Below, one piece after another: positions 26,497 to 33,393 of a stretch of DNA of 64,000 bases. The DNA is taken from contig DATNCY010000375.1 in NCBI GenBank assembly GCA_035553375.1, forward strand, positions 1 to 64,000, given 5' to 3'. The translations under genes and the position numbers were made by a program. This DNA is from JAJPHU01 sp035553375 (GTDB lineage Bacteria; Planctomycetota; Planctomycetia; Gemmatales; Gemmataceae). The first letter of the stretch is position 1; the number at the start of each line of letters is the position of its first letter. The notes under the pieces were generated by a model, which saw only the letters and a list, made by a program, of their open reading frames with translations, searched no databases and was not told where the DNA came from.

Positions 26497-27567
26497 TCAG
26501 CGTCCCAGCGCTGCCGTGTTCAATTGCGTGGCACCCATATCATAATCCACCATCGATTGATGGAGCGACGTGTAATACGTCTCCTCGCCGGACACGGCGG
26601 GGCCGAAACGTAGCCCTTGCTGGGTCATCTGCCGCACCAACTCCGCCACCGTTGAGCCTTGGGCTGTCCGCTCCGGACGGAAGTACTTGGCCACATCGTT
26701 CTGTTGAAGCACCTTATACGACTCCTTTAACTCGCGTACGTAGCGCGTGGCCTGAATGTACTGGCTCGGCGTGAGGTCGGCCACATGGGCGTCAATCGTC
26801 GTGCCCAGTTGCTTGAGCGAAGCGCCTACATCATTGAGTACCTCGACGCTGACCTCGCCGGACTGAGCCTGTTTCACGGCCTGACGCATTTGTTCATTTA
26901 GTGTGGTACGCTCCGTGTCGAACATCGATTGGCGGAGCGCGTAAGGCCAGGATAGTTTGCCGCCATCCTTGAGCAGGCCGGTACCGCCGTAGGTGGTGCC
27001 CGTGGTCAGGTTAATGTGCTTGAGGACATCGGGTGCCAGCGGCACATCGGGACCGACGGTGCCGCGCGTTTGCGCTGTCTGAATGCCCCGCAGCAGATCG
27101 TTGAGCGCCTTGCCCGACCAGATTTCCGTCGGCGGTGGATTATTACGGCTACGCTGCAAGGCGCGCGTCATCTGATCCTGACGGATTTTTTCCGGATCGG
27201 GCATCAGCGACAACTCGTATTGTCGTTCGGCGAGCGTATCCCGGCGCGTCTGGAGGGCAGAACGCCGGGCGACTTCCTGCGCTTGTTTGGCTTGCTGGAT
27301 GGTCAGCTGATACTGGGCGTTGGCCGTCGTCAAGTTGGCCGCGCCGTTGAGATAGCCCGCATACGGATTCTGCATGAGGTTGTATCCGCCATAGCCATAG
27401 CCGTACCCGCGATAGCCGTAGCCGCCGTAACGCAGCACAGGGCTGGGGAACCGGACAGGAGCGGTGAGGCCGCCGACCCCGCTGAACTGAGCGCGAGCGG
27501 GAAGGCTAACGAAGCCCGTTGCCAAGACAACAAAGAACGGTGTCAGGCGGATGAGTGAGAAGGACAT
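26497..27567 (-). CDS. secreted protein with Gly-Tyr-rich segment, function unknown
   Basis: A 356-residue exported protein. It has a signal peptide (LTPFFVVLATGFVSLPARAQ, cleavage probably after ARA) and then a glycine/tyrosine-rich segment, YGGYGYRGYGYGYGGYN, at about residues 47-63. The main part is helical and charged, with many Gln/Arg residues (AQYQLTIQQAKQAQEVARR, QTRRDTLAERQYELSL) that suggest coiled coil. No catalytic motif is recognised. Its role may be structural in the cell envelope. A palindromic repeat lies 31 bases upstream of the ATG. Confidence 0.78.
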   Translation of the reverse strand: MSFSLIRLTPFFVVLATGFVSLPARAQFSGVGGLTAPVRFPSPVLRYGGYGYRGYGYGYGGYNLMQNPYAGYLNGAANLTTANAQYQLTIQQAKQAQEVARRSALQTRRDTLAERQYELSLMPDPEKIRQDQMTRALQRSRNNPPPTEIWSGKALNDLLRGIQTAQTRGTVGPDVPLAPDVLKHINLTTGTTYGGTGLLKDGGKLSWPYALRQSMFDTERTTLNEQMRQAVKQAQSGEVSVEVLNDVGASLKQLGTTIDAHVADLTPSQYIQATRYVRELKESYKVLQQNDVAKYFRPERTAQGSTVAELVRQMTQQGLRFGPAVSGEETYYTSLHQSMVDYDMGATQLNTAALGR

Positions 27568-27597
27568 GGTGAACGCTCCTAAGAGGCACGAATCTTT

Positions 27598-27652
27598 TTG
27601 CCAGCCCGCAGCGCCAGCAAGAGAATCCCTTGCTGGCGCTGCGGGCTGGCAA
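27598..27652. repeat. palindromic repeat R1, copy 4
   Basis: Inverted repeat TTGCCAGCCCGCAGCGCCAG and complement, between two minus-strand secreted-protein genes. Confidence 0.88.
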
Positions 27653-27685
27653 GAATGGTGTTAGTGCCCCTAAAGTTAGTGCCTC

Positions 27686-29023
27686 TTACTTGGGTAGATC
27701 CTTGGGCGGGAGTTGTCCCTTGGCCAGCATGTCGTCGATCAACTTCTTCCATTGATCGCGTGCCTTGTCACGTTTTTCCTTCGGATCCAGCGGATTGAAG
27801 CCGATCTTCTTACCGGCCGGCACCAGACGAGAGAGATGCCAATGAGCCAATCCGCGGATACCCATTCGATCGTGATCGAGAAACTTGACCAGCATTTTGT
27901 ACAACTCAGGCTGGGCCAGGACCGTATCGTCGAAGCTATGCAACAACTGCATGATGCTCTGAGCCTGGGCGACCGGCATCTTTCGTTTGTTCACCAGCAT
28001 CCGATAGACGATCTGATCCTGTCCCGGAGCGCGGCCGATCCAGTGCCGGATCACCACCACAGCCCAATCCCAGGCATCCGGGTATTTCGTTCCCATTAAG
28101 ACCTTGGCAAGTCCCTCCAGATCATCCGCAGCACCCATGAAAATGACGCCGCTCGCGCGGTGGTTGGGATCCTCCGAGTTGGCGAAGCGATCCAGCGCCT
28201 CCTTCAGAGAAGACTTGACCGCCTCGCGGCGGAATTCCTCGACGACCTTCTTGATCCGCAGCGCTCGCTCCGAGGAAGCATCCTCCGTGTCCGCCCAGGC
28301 GGGCAACTTGTCGAGTTTGTGCGGCGCTTCCTCCGCCTCATCCCGGTTGTCCCAGTGCAGCAGAGCCGGACCGGGCGGTGCCGACAGGGCATGTTGCTTG
28401 GAATCATGTTTCACATCGACGTTGCCCTTGCGGACCAGCAACAGCAGGTCGGCGGCCGGCACATCCTTGGGACCAGGCTCCGGTGTAAAGCGCACGCCTT
28501 TGGGCCAGCGGCCATACAGTTCCAGAGCGATGCGCGCGCCTGGCTCGTGGAGCGTCGCATCCCACATTTGACCGTGAAAGCGAATGCGTACCCGAGCCGA
28601 GCCTTTCGTCTTGGTATTGGTGACATCGACGCGCCCACGATCCAGAGTGAAATCGAGATCGTAGTTGGGGCTGTCGTGCAGTCTGACAGCGGCCTCGAAG
28701 ATCGGATACGGCGAGTTTTTATCCATGTCGGTCAGCAACTCCAGGCGGACCGCGCCTTTGCTGGTTTCCACGATCGCGCCGGGCAGTCCGAACAGCAAAT
28801 CGCCGGCGTGGAGCTTGCCCTTGGATGGCACCGTTTGCCAAGGCTGACCGGCCTTGGTGCGCTGGAACAGGCTGCCTTCCGCGGAAACCAGCTGTCCAAC
28901 GACGGACGAACGCGGTTGGTCGGCTCGCGGCTCCGCGCCATCCAATCCGCCCGCGATTAGGAAAATCGCCAGAGCCGCCGAGGTCAGTCGCCCTATCGTC
29001 GTCCCCTCGATTTGTTCACGCAT
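27686..29023 (-). CDS. secreted protein with FecR-like N-terminal part, function unknown
   Basis: A 445-residue exported protein. The signal helix (LTSAALAIFLIAGGLDGAEP) is followed by VGQLVSAEGSLFQRTKAGQPWQTV and KLHAGDLLFGLPGAIVETSKGAVRLELL, which resembles FecR-type beta domains. The second half is helical (VVEEFRREAVKSSLKEALDRF, QSIMQLLHSFDDTVLAQPELYKMLVKFL), suggesting an ARM/HEAT-like region. The ATG at 29023 was chosen because GGAGG lies 5 bases ahead. Along with the 29080-29880 gene it forms an apparent two-gene unit of exported proteins. Confidence 0.78.
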   Translation of the reverse strand: MREQIEGTTIGRLTSAALAIFLIAGGLDGAEPRADQPRSSVVGQLVSAEGSLFQRTKAGQPWQTVPSKGKLHAGDLLFGLPGAIVETSKGAVRLELLTDMDKNSPYPIFEAAVRLHDSPNYDLDFTLDRGRVDVTNTKTKGSARVRIRFHGQMWDATLHEPGARIALELYGRWPKGVRFTPEPGPKDVPAADLLLLVRKGNVDVKHDSKQHALSAPPGPALLHWDNRDEAEEAPHKLDKLPAWADTEDASSERALRIKKVVEEFRREAVKSSLKEALDRFANSEDPNHRASGVIFMGAADDLEGLAKVLMGTKYPDAWDWAVVVIRHWIGRAPGQDQIVYRMLVNKRKMPVAQAQSIMQLLHSFDDTVLAQPELYKMLVKFLDHDRMGIRGLAHWHLSRLVPAGKKIGFNPLDPKEKRDKARDQWKKLIDDMLAKGQLPPKDLPK

Positions 29024-29079
29024 ACGAACCTCCATCAATCATCATTGATGATTGAAAAGCTGTGTTCATTCATCAATCA

Positions 29080-29880
29080 TCAATTTTGCGCGGACTGGAC
29101 GGTGATGGGGAAGGACATCTTGGCTTTTTTGCCGCTGCCCTGATCGATGGCCGCTATTTCAATGGTGAACTTGCCCGCCCGATTGAGCGACAGAGGGAAA
29201 GCCATCGGCACGGCCACCTTATCGGCGGGGATACCCTTGTCGATCGTACTGGTCACCGGCCTGGCCAGAGTGGGTTTGCCGGTATCATCCAGCACGCGCA
29301 TCTCGAAGACGATATTCGGCTGCTTGCCGGCCCCGCCGCGCTCAAAGCCGACGGCGCTGCAATGCACCCAAGCGCCCTGACCGCTGGCGAACACCGCGGC
29401 CGGATACTGCCCGTCGGTATCCAAGCTCGTCTGCGTGCGGACCAAGGCGAAGTCCTTGGGCAACACTTTGAACTTGCGCGACAGGCTTTGCTCCTTGCCG
29501 GACGCTCGATCCTTGACGGTGATCTTGAACTGATAGTCTCCCGGAGGTGTTTCGAGGCCGACGTTGAGCGTGGCATAGGCCGGGACGCTCACGCCGCCGA
29601 GCGAAGTCTTCGCCTCCAGGTCTTTGGGGAGTTGTTTGAAAAGAACCTTGCCGCGCTCGTCCTTCAACTCAAGGGCCATGCTGTATTGCACCTTGCCGTC
29701 GTCATCGACCTTGATGCCCTCAATGTCGAAGCACAAAAAGAGAACGTCGCCCGGCGAAACCGATTCGTTCTTGCGTTCGGGACCGAGCAACCCATGCGTT
29801 GAACGCACATGCGTCAGAGCCAGATCGGTCTGGCCCGGCGTCCCGCCCAGAGCGGCAAGCAGCGCAATCGTTGTCCACAT
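29080..29880 (-). CDS. exported beta-sandwich-like protein, function unknown
   Basis: A 266-residue protein with a short signal sequence (MWTTIALLAALGGTPGQ) and otherwise alternating strands: SPGDVLFLCFDIEGI, VQYSMALELKD, PPGDYQFKITVKDRASGKEQ and AGKFTIEIAAID. The pattern suggests two immunoglobulin-like domains. No catalytic residues were found. It lies 56 bases upstream of the FecR-like gene on the same strand. I do not recognise a named family. Confidence 0.75.
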   Translation of the reverse strand: MWTTIALLAALGGTPGQTDLALTHVRSTHGLLGPERKNESVSPGDVLFLCFDIEGIKVDDDGKVQYSMALELKDERGKVLFKQLPKDLEAKTSLGGVSVPAYATLNVGLETPPGDYQFKITVKDRASGKEQSLSRKFKVLPKDFALVRTQTSLDTDGQYPAAVFASGQGAWVHCSAVGFERGGAGKQPNIVFEMRVLDDTGKPTLARPVTSTIDKGIPADKVAVPMAFPLSLNRAGKFTIEIAAIDQGSGKKAKMSFPITVQSAQN

Positions 29881-30070
29881 GAGAGAGAACCTCTTCGTTC
29901 AAGGATCGGACAGAAATGTTGTGTTAGTGTAATGGCTCTTCCCTCCGTGAGCAATCCCCCAAGACGAAAAGAGACGGCGACGAATAAAGGATTGATTTTT
30001 CGTCCAGCGCAATAGTTGTCAATGTGAAAGGATGTGCAGGATGGCAAGAAGAAGTTTTTTGGAAAAGTAG

Positions 30071-30099
30071 TTGACAGAGAGAGAATAAGGCGTTACTCT
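30071..30099 (+). promoter_or_regulatory. candidate sigma-70-like promoter for a short RNA
   Basis: A perfect TTGACA at 30071-30076 is separated by 17 bases from TACTCT at 30094-30099, which keeps the T-A-x-x-x-T core of a -10 box. Transcription would start near 30106. Planctomycete promoter rules are little known, so this is tentative. Confidence 0.4.
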
Positions 30100-30105
30100 C
30101 TACCC

Positions 30106-30170
30106 TATCTTAACGGCCTCTTCTCTGTTCCGGCCCCGCCGCTTCGCACCCGCGAACGGCGGGGTTTTTT
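30106..30170 (+). ncRNA. possible small RNA of about 65 nt
   Basis: Inferred only from the promoter-like pair on the left and the intrinsic terminator on the right. No known RNA family is recognised. It could also be a leader terminated before the 30348 gene. Confidence 0.3.
30134..30170 (+). terminator. intrinsic (Rho-independent) terminator
   Basis: CCCCGCCG pairs with CGGCGGGG, then after one bulged C TTCGC pairs with GCGAA around a four-base ACCC loop. Six T residues follow immediately (30165-30170). No plus-strand gene ends nearby. Confidence 0.85.
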
Positions 30171-30347
30171 CTCCTAAACTTCTAAATAACAAGAACTAGC
30201 GACCGAAAACGCTCCCCGCGATTGCCTGAGAACTTCCTCCAGGGACACCTGGACTGGACGAAAACAGTATAATAGCACTGCCTCTTCCGGCGTGTCCTCC
30301 ACGACAAGCTCTCGATTCACGCTCTTCGTCGCAAAAGGAGTTCTGCT

Positions 30348-30746
30348 ATGCTCTCTCCCGAATGCCTGGGCGAACTGCGATCCGCATGGCTACCCAATAT
30401 CTCCGACTCGGGTCTGGACCGGATCATCGAACTGCTGGAGAAGAGCAGTCCGCTGCTCGTTCATGGTTGCTTCACCCGCACCGTGCCGATGGGCTGCCTG
30501 GCCACGCACGTCGCCTGGCACCATCCGCGCACACGACATCTGACGTTGGACGCCGGTATCAACTGGCTGCATCACGTCGCGGGACTGAATCCGGCCACCT
30601 CGCACGTCCTGCACGAATGGGATCGGCGCGGCATTCGCGACCTGGAATTGCGGGCGGAATTGTTGGAAGTGTTCCACAAAGAGCGACACGTTCGCCAGTC
30701 ACCCAAGTCGGCCACGCGAAAGACGCCGAGCCTCTCGCGGGTCTAA
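30348..30746 (+). CDS. conserved-looking protein of unknown function
   Basis: A 132-residue protein with AAGGAG well placed before the ATG at 30348. It begins helical (GLDRIIELLEKSSPLLVHGCF), has a His/Trp-rich middle (LATHVAWHHPRTRHLT, NWLHHVAGLNPATSHVLHEWD) and a basic tail. Several histidines with Cys might bind a metal, but no known motif was recognised. It is followed after an inverted repeat by the MlaE gene on the same strand. Confidence 0.65.
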   Translation: MLSPECLGELRSAWLPNISDSGLDRIIELLEKSSPLLVHGCFTRTVPMGCLATHVAWHHPRTRHLTLDAGINWLHHVAGLNPATSHVLHEWDRRGIRDLELRAELLEVFHKERHVRQSPKSATRKTPSLSRV

Positions 30747-30750
30747 CACC

Positions 30751-30800
30751 TCCTCCCGTTTACGTTTCGCGGCGGCCGCTGCGAAACGTAAACGGGGGGA
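30751..30800. repeat. inverted repeat between 30348 gene and MlaE gene
   Basis: TCCTCCCGTTTACGTTTCGC and its near-complement around GGCGGCCGCT. Directly after it (about 30805-30820) is a fragment of repeat family R2 (CCGGCCGTTCGCC). Confidence 0.8.
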
Positions 30801-30840
30801 GTTTACACCGGCCGTTCGCCTGATCTCGGCTTCACGAACA

Positions 30841-31656
30841 ATGCTCGCTTTCCTGGAAAATCTGGGACATGCCCTCCACTTCGCCTGGCGCGGACTATTC
30901 GTGTTGCCCTTCTCGCTGCGCCGGCTGCATTCTCTTCACGTTCAACTTCATCAAATTCTGCTCGGCGCGTTGCCGTTGGGCGTGGCTGCGGGAGTCGCCA
31001 TCGGCGCGGTGGTTTGGCTGCACCTGCGCGGCACCTTGCAAACGGTGGGCGGACCGGGAGCGGTGCAATATCTGCCCCAGGCGCTGGCCCTAGCCGTGGT
31101 GCTGGAATTCGCTCCCCTGGCCGCCGGGCTTATCGTGGCGGGACGTTCGGGAGCGAGTCTCGGTGCCGAACTCGGCTCGATGCGCTTGACGGAGCAGATC
31201 GACGCTCTGGAGGTGCTTGGCCTATCGCCGCTGCGCGAACTGGTCGCGCCGCGGCTGCTCGCCTGCATGTTGGCCCTGCCGCTTTTGACGCTGTTCATCG
31301 CCTACCTCGCCTTGGGCGCGGGATACGCGGCCGAGGCGCTGGGCGGAAGCCTATCCTGGACGCAGTATCGCATGGAGTGCCTGCGTGTTCTCACACTCAG
31401 CGACGCGGTTCCTGCTGTCCTCAAGACAGTGGTATTCGGCTACCTGATCGGCGTGACGGGCTGTTGGTTTGGCATGAACGCGCGCGGCGGCACCGAGGGC
31501 GTGGGCGCAGCGGCCACGCGCGGCGTCGTCGTATCCATTTTTCTCGTACTCGTCTCGGACGTGGTACTCGTGAAGTTGATCCAGGTGCTGAGGGAAGCAT
31601 GGATCGACCGTGTTCATCTGGTCTTGGCTTGCTGTCCCCTATCCTCTTTGCTCTAA
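30841..31656 (+). CDS. MlaE-family ABC transporter permease
   Basis: A 271-residue inner-membrane permease of the MlaE (YrbE/DUF140) family, which moves phospholipids between inner and outer membranes or imports lipids. The signature stretch is clear: EFAPLAAGLIVAGRSGASLGAELGSMRLTEQIDALEVLG, continued by SPLRELVAPRLLACMLALPLL, and later GYLIGVTGCWFGMNARGGTEGVGAAATRGVV. The partner ATPase (MlaF) and MCE-domain protein (MlaD) usually adjoin but are not in this window. The ATG at 30841 gives an amphipathic N-terminal helix as usual. Confidence 0.93.
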   Translation: MLAFLENLGHALHFAWRGLFVLPFSLRRLHSLHVQLHQILLGALPLGVAAGVAIGAVVWLHLRGTLQTVGGPGAVQYLPQALALAVVLEFAPLAAGLIVAGRSGASLGAELGSMRLTEQIDALEVLGLSPLRELVAPRLLACMLALPLLTLFIAYLALGAGYAAEALGGSLSWTQYRMECLRVLTLSDAVPAVLKTVVFGYLIGVTGCWFGMNARGGTEGVGAAATRGVVVSIFLVLVSDVVLVKLIQVLREAWIDRVHLVLACCPLSSLL

Positions 31657-31685
31657 TGTTCGAGAGCGAAGTTTGAAAACATGTT

Positions 31686-31758
31686 GCCCCCGTAGCATAA
31701 CGGATAATGCACCCGCCTTCTAAGCGGGTTCATGCAGGTTCGATTCCTGCCGGGGGTA
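31686..31758 (+). tRNA. tRNA-Arg (anticodon UCU)
   Basis: A 73-base cloverleaf. The acceptor arm is GCCCCCG/CGGGGGT with a G-U end pair and discriminator A at 31758. The anticodon stem CCCGC/GCGGG encloses CTTCTAA, so the anticodon is TCT and AGA is read. The T arm is GCAGG-TTCGATT-CCTGC. CCA is not encoded. Confidence 0.95.
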
Positions 31759-31948
31759 CTGACAGAAGCGCAAGGCTGAACGCGAGTTAGGCTGCACACC
31801 TTTCAATTGTCCATTCCAACCACAAGAAAAGACGCTGCCAGAGAAAGTCCCAAGAAAACCAAGCCAGCCGGCGAAAGTTCTGGAAGCGACGGCCCTCTTT
31901 AGGGCAGTATAGAGAGCAGGCGTGAACCTGTCCGAGAGAGCCTGGCTC

Positions 31949-33313
31949 ATGGCGAATCATTCATTGCATCCGCTGCTGCATTATCTGCGTCGTCTCAGCG
32001 GCGGCCCCGCTGGTGATGGCGAGTTGGATGACGCGCAGTTGTTGCGTCGTTTCCTGGCCAATGGCGAACAAGCCGCATTCACGACCATTGTGCAGCGCTA
32101 CGGAGCGATGGTCTGGGGCTTGTGCGTGCGCCGGCTCGGTGAAACACCCGAAGCCGAAGATGCGTTTCAGACGACGTTTCTCGTGCTAGTCCGCAAAGCC
32201 CCGTCGCTGCGTGGGCCGGAACTGCTCGGCCCGTGGTTGCATGGCGTGGCCTATCGCACGGCGTTGAAGGTGCGCGGCCGGCGAGCGCGGCAGACGGCGC
32301 GAGAGACAACGCTGCCGGAGCAGTACGCCGAGGAGCCGACGGAGCAAGTGTGGAGCGATCTGCGGCCAGTGATCGATGAGGAAGTGAATCGACTGCCGGA
32401 GAAGTATCGTCAGCCGTTGTTGTTGTGTTACCTGCAAGGGATGAGTAGCGAGGAAGCGGCTCAGCGTTTGGGTTGCGCCAAAGGCACCATCTTCTCGCGG
32501 CTATCGCGAGCGCGCGAGTTGTTGCGCCGGCGACTCTCGAAGCGTGGGCTGGGCGTATCGGCGGTCGCACTGGCTGCGGTGCTGACGGAGAAGGCTGTTG
32601 TCCGGGCGCTGCCGCCTGCGATTCTGACGGAAACCACCATTCGTACAAGTCTGTTGTTCGCGGCGGGAACGGCGAATCAAACCCTGTCCGCTCCGCTCGC
32701 CGCGCTGGTTGAAGGAGTGTTGCGAAGCATGTTCCTCAGCAAAATGAAACTAATCGTGGTCGTGGTGCTGGTGTTGGGACTGATCGGTTCCGGCGCGGGG
32801 TTCGTCGCCCATCGCGGCAAAGCGGAGCAACCGCCGATTAAACCCGTTCCCGTGCCGGCGGCTGTGCCGGACAAAGCGGAAGCGAAGGAACCCGAAGCCA
32901 AGCCCAAACCGAAAGCGGTCAAGCCAGCGCAAAAGCCAGAAGAGGGGGCAGCCCTTCTCAAGGCTCGTGCCGCTATGGCTGAGAAGGCTTATCGTGCGGA
33001 ATTTGCGGGGCTTACGCACACCCGGAGGATTGGAAACGTCCTCATCCCAGTTACCCGGAATCCAGAGGATGTCTACATCTGGTCGGTTCGCTGGCTCCAG
33101 GCCCAACGTGAGCTAAGCCCCAAGCACGAAGACCAAGTCGTCGCTCTGGACGCCCACCTCCAGCGCATGACGGAGTTGAAAAAGGTGGTCAAAGAACTCA
33201 GCAGGGATCTGATACCGACTTTCAAAGTAGACGAAGCCGAGTGGTATCGGCTGGAGGCGGAGCTTTGGTTGGCGCAGACGAAAGCGACATCCGAGAAAAA
33301 GCCCGCGAAATGA
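31949..33313 (+). CDS. membrane-anchored ECF sigma factor with C-terminal extension
   Basis: A 454-residue protein of the planctomycete ECF type with extra domain. Sigma region 2 (LLRRFLANGEQAAFTTIVQRYGAMVW, EDAFQTTFLVLVRK, LGPWLHGVAYRTALK) and region 4 (LPEKYRQPLLLCYLQGMSSEEAAQRLGCAKGTIFSRLSRARELL) are followed by a membrane helix at about residues 266-287 (LIVVVVLVLGLIGSGAGFV). Then come a Pro/Lys/Ala linker and a helical external domain of about 120 residues. The design suggests a sigma factor that senses envelope conditions without a separate anti-sigma. The ATG at 31949 begins MANHSLHPLLHYLRRL; a GTG at 31922 is possible. A repeat hairpin follows the stop. Confidence 0.92.
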   Translation: MANHSLHPLLHYLRRLSGGPAGDGELDDAQLLRRFLANGEQAAFTTIVQRYGAMVWGLCVRRLGETPEAEDAFQTTFLVLVRKAPSLRGPELLGPWLHGVAYRTALKVRGRRARQTARETTLPEQYAEEPTEQVWSDLRPVIDEEVNRLPEKYRQPLLLCYLQGMSSEEAAQRLGCAKGTIFSRLSRARELLRRRLSKRGLGVSAVALAAVLTEKAVVRALPPAILTETTIRTSLLFAAGTANQTLSAPLAALVEGVLRSMFLSKMKLIVVVVLVLGLIGSGAGFVAHRGKAEQPPIKPVPVPAAVPDKAEAKEPEAKPKPKAVKPAQKPEEGAALLKARAAMAEKAYRAEFAGLTHTRRIGNVLIPVTRNPEDVYIWSVRWLQAQRELSPKHEDQVVALDAHLQRMTELKKVVKELSRDLIPTFKVDEAEWYRLEAELWLAQTKATSEKKPAK

Positions 33314-33327
33314 CGTGCGGTTGATCC

Positions 33328-33381
33328 AACCAGCCCGCAGCGCCAGCAAGGGAAGTCCCTTGCTGGCGCTGCGGGCTGGTT
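33328..33381. repeat. palindromic repeat R1, copy 5
   Basis: AACCAGCCCGCAGCGCCAGC and complement, between convergent genes ending at 33313 and 33394. Confidence 0.9.
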
Positions 33382-33393
33382 CGTTCTCGAAAC

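Larger units (their letters stand above)
29881..30347. other. 467-base intergenic region with orphan transcription signals
   Basis: No protein gene is seen. The left side holds the promoter region of the minus-strand 29880 gene. The middle is AT-richer and contains a plus-strand promoter-like pair and a strong intrinsic terminator (listed separately), which together could frame a short RNA. The right end carries AAGGAG before the ATG at 30348. Confidence 0.6.
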
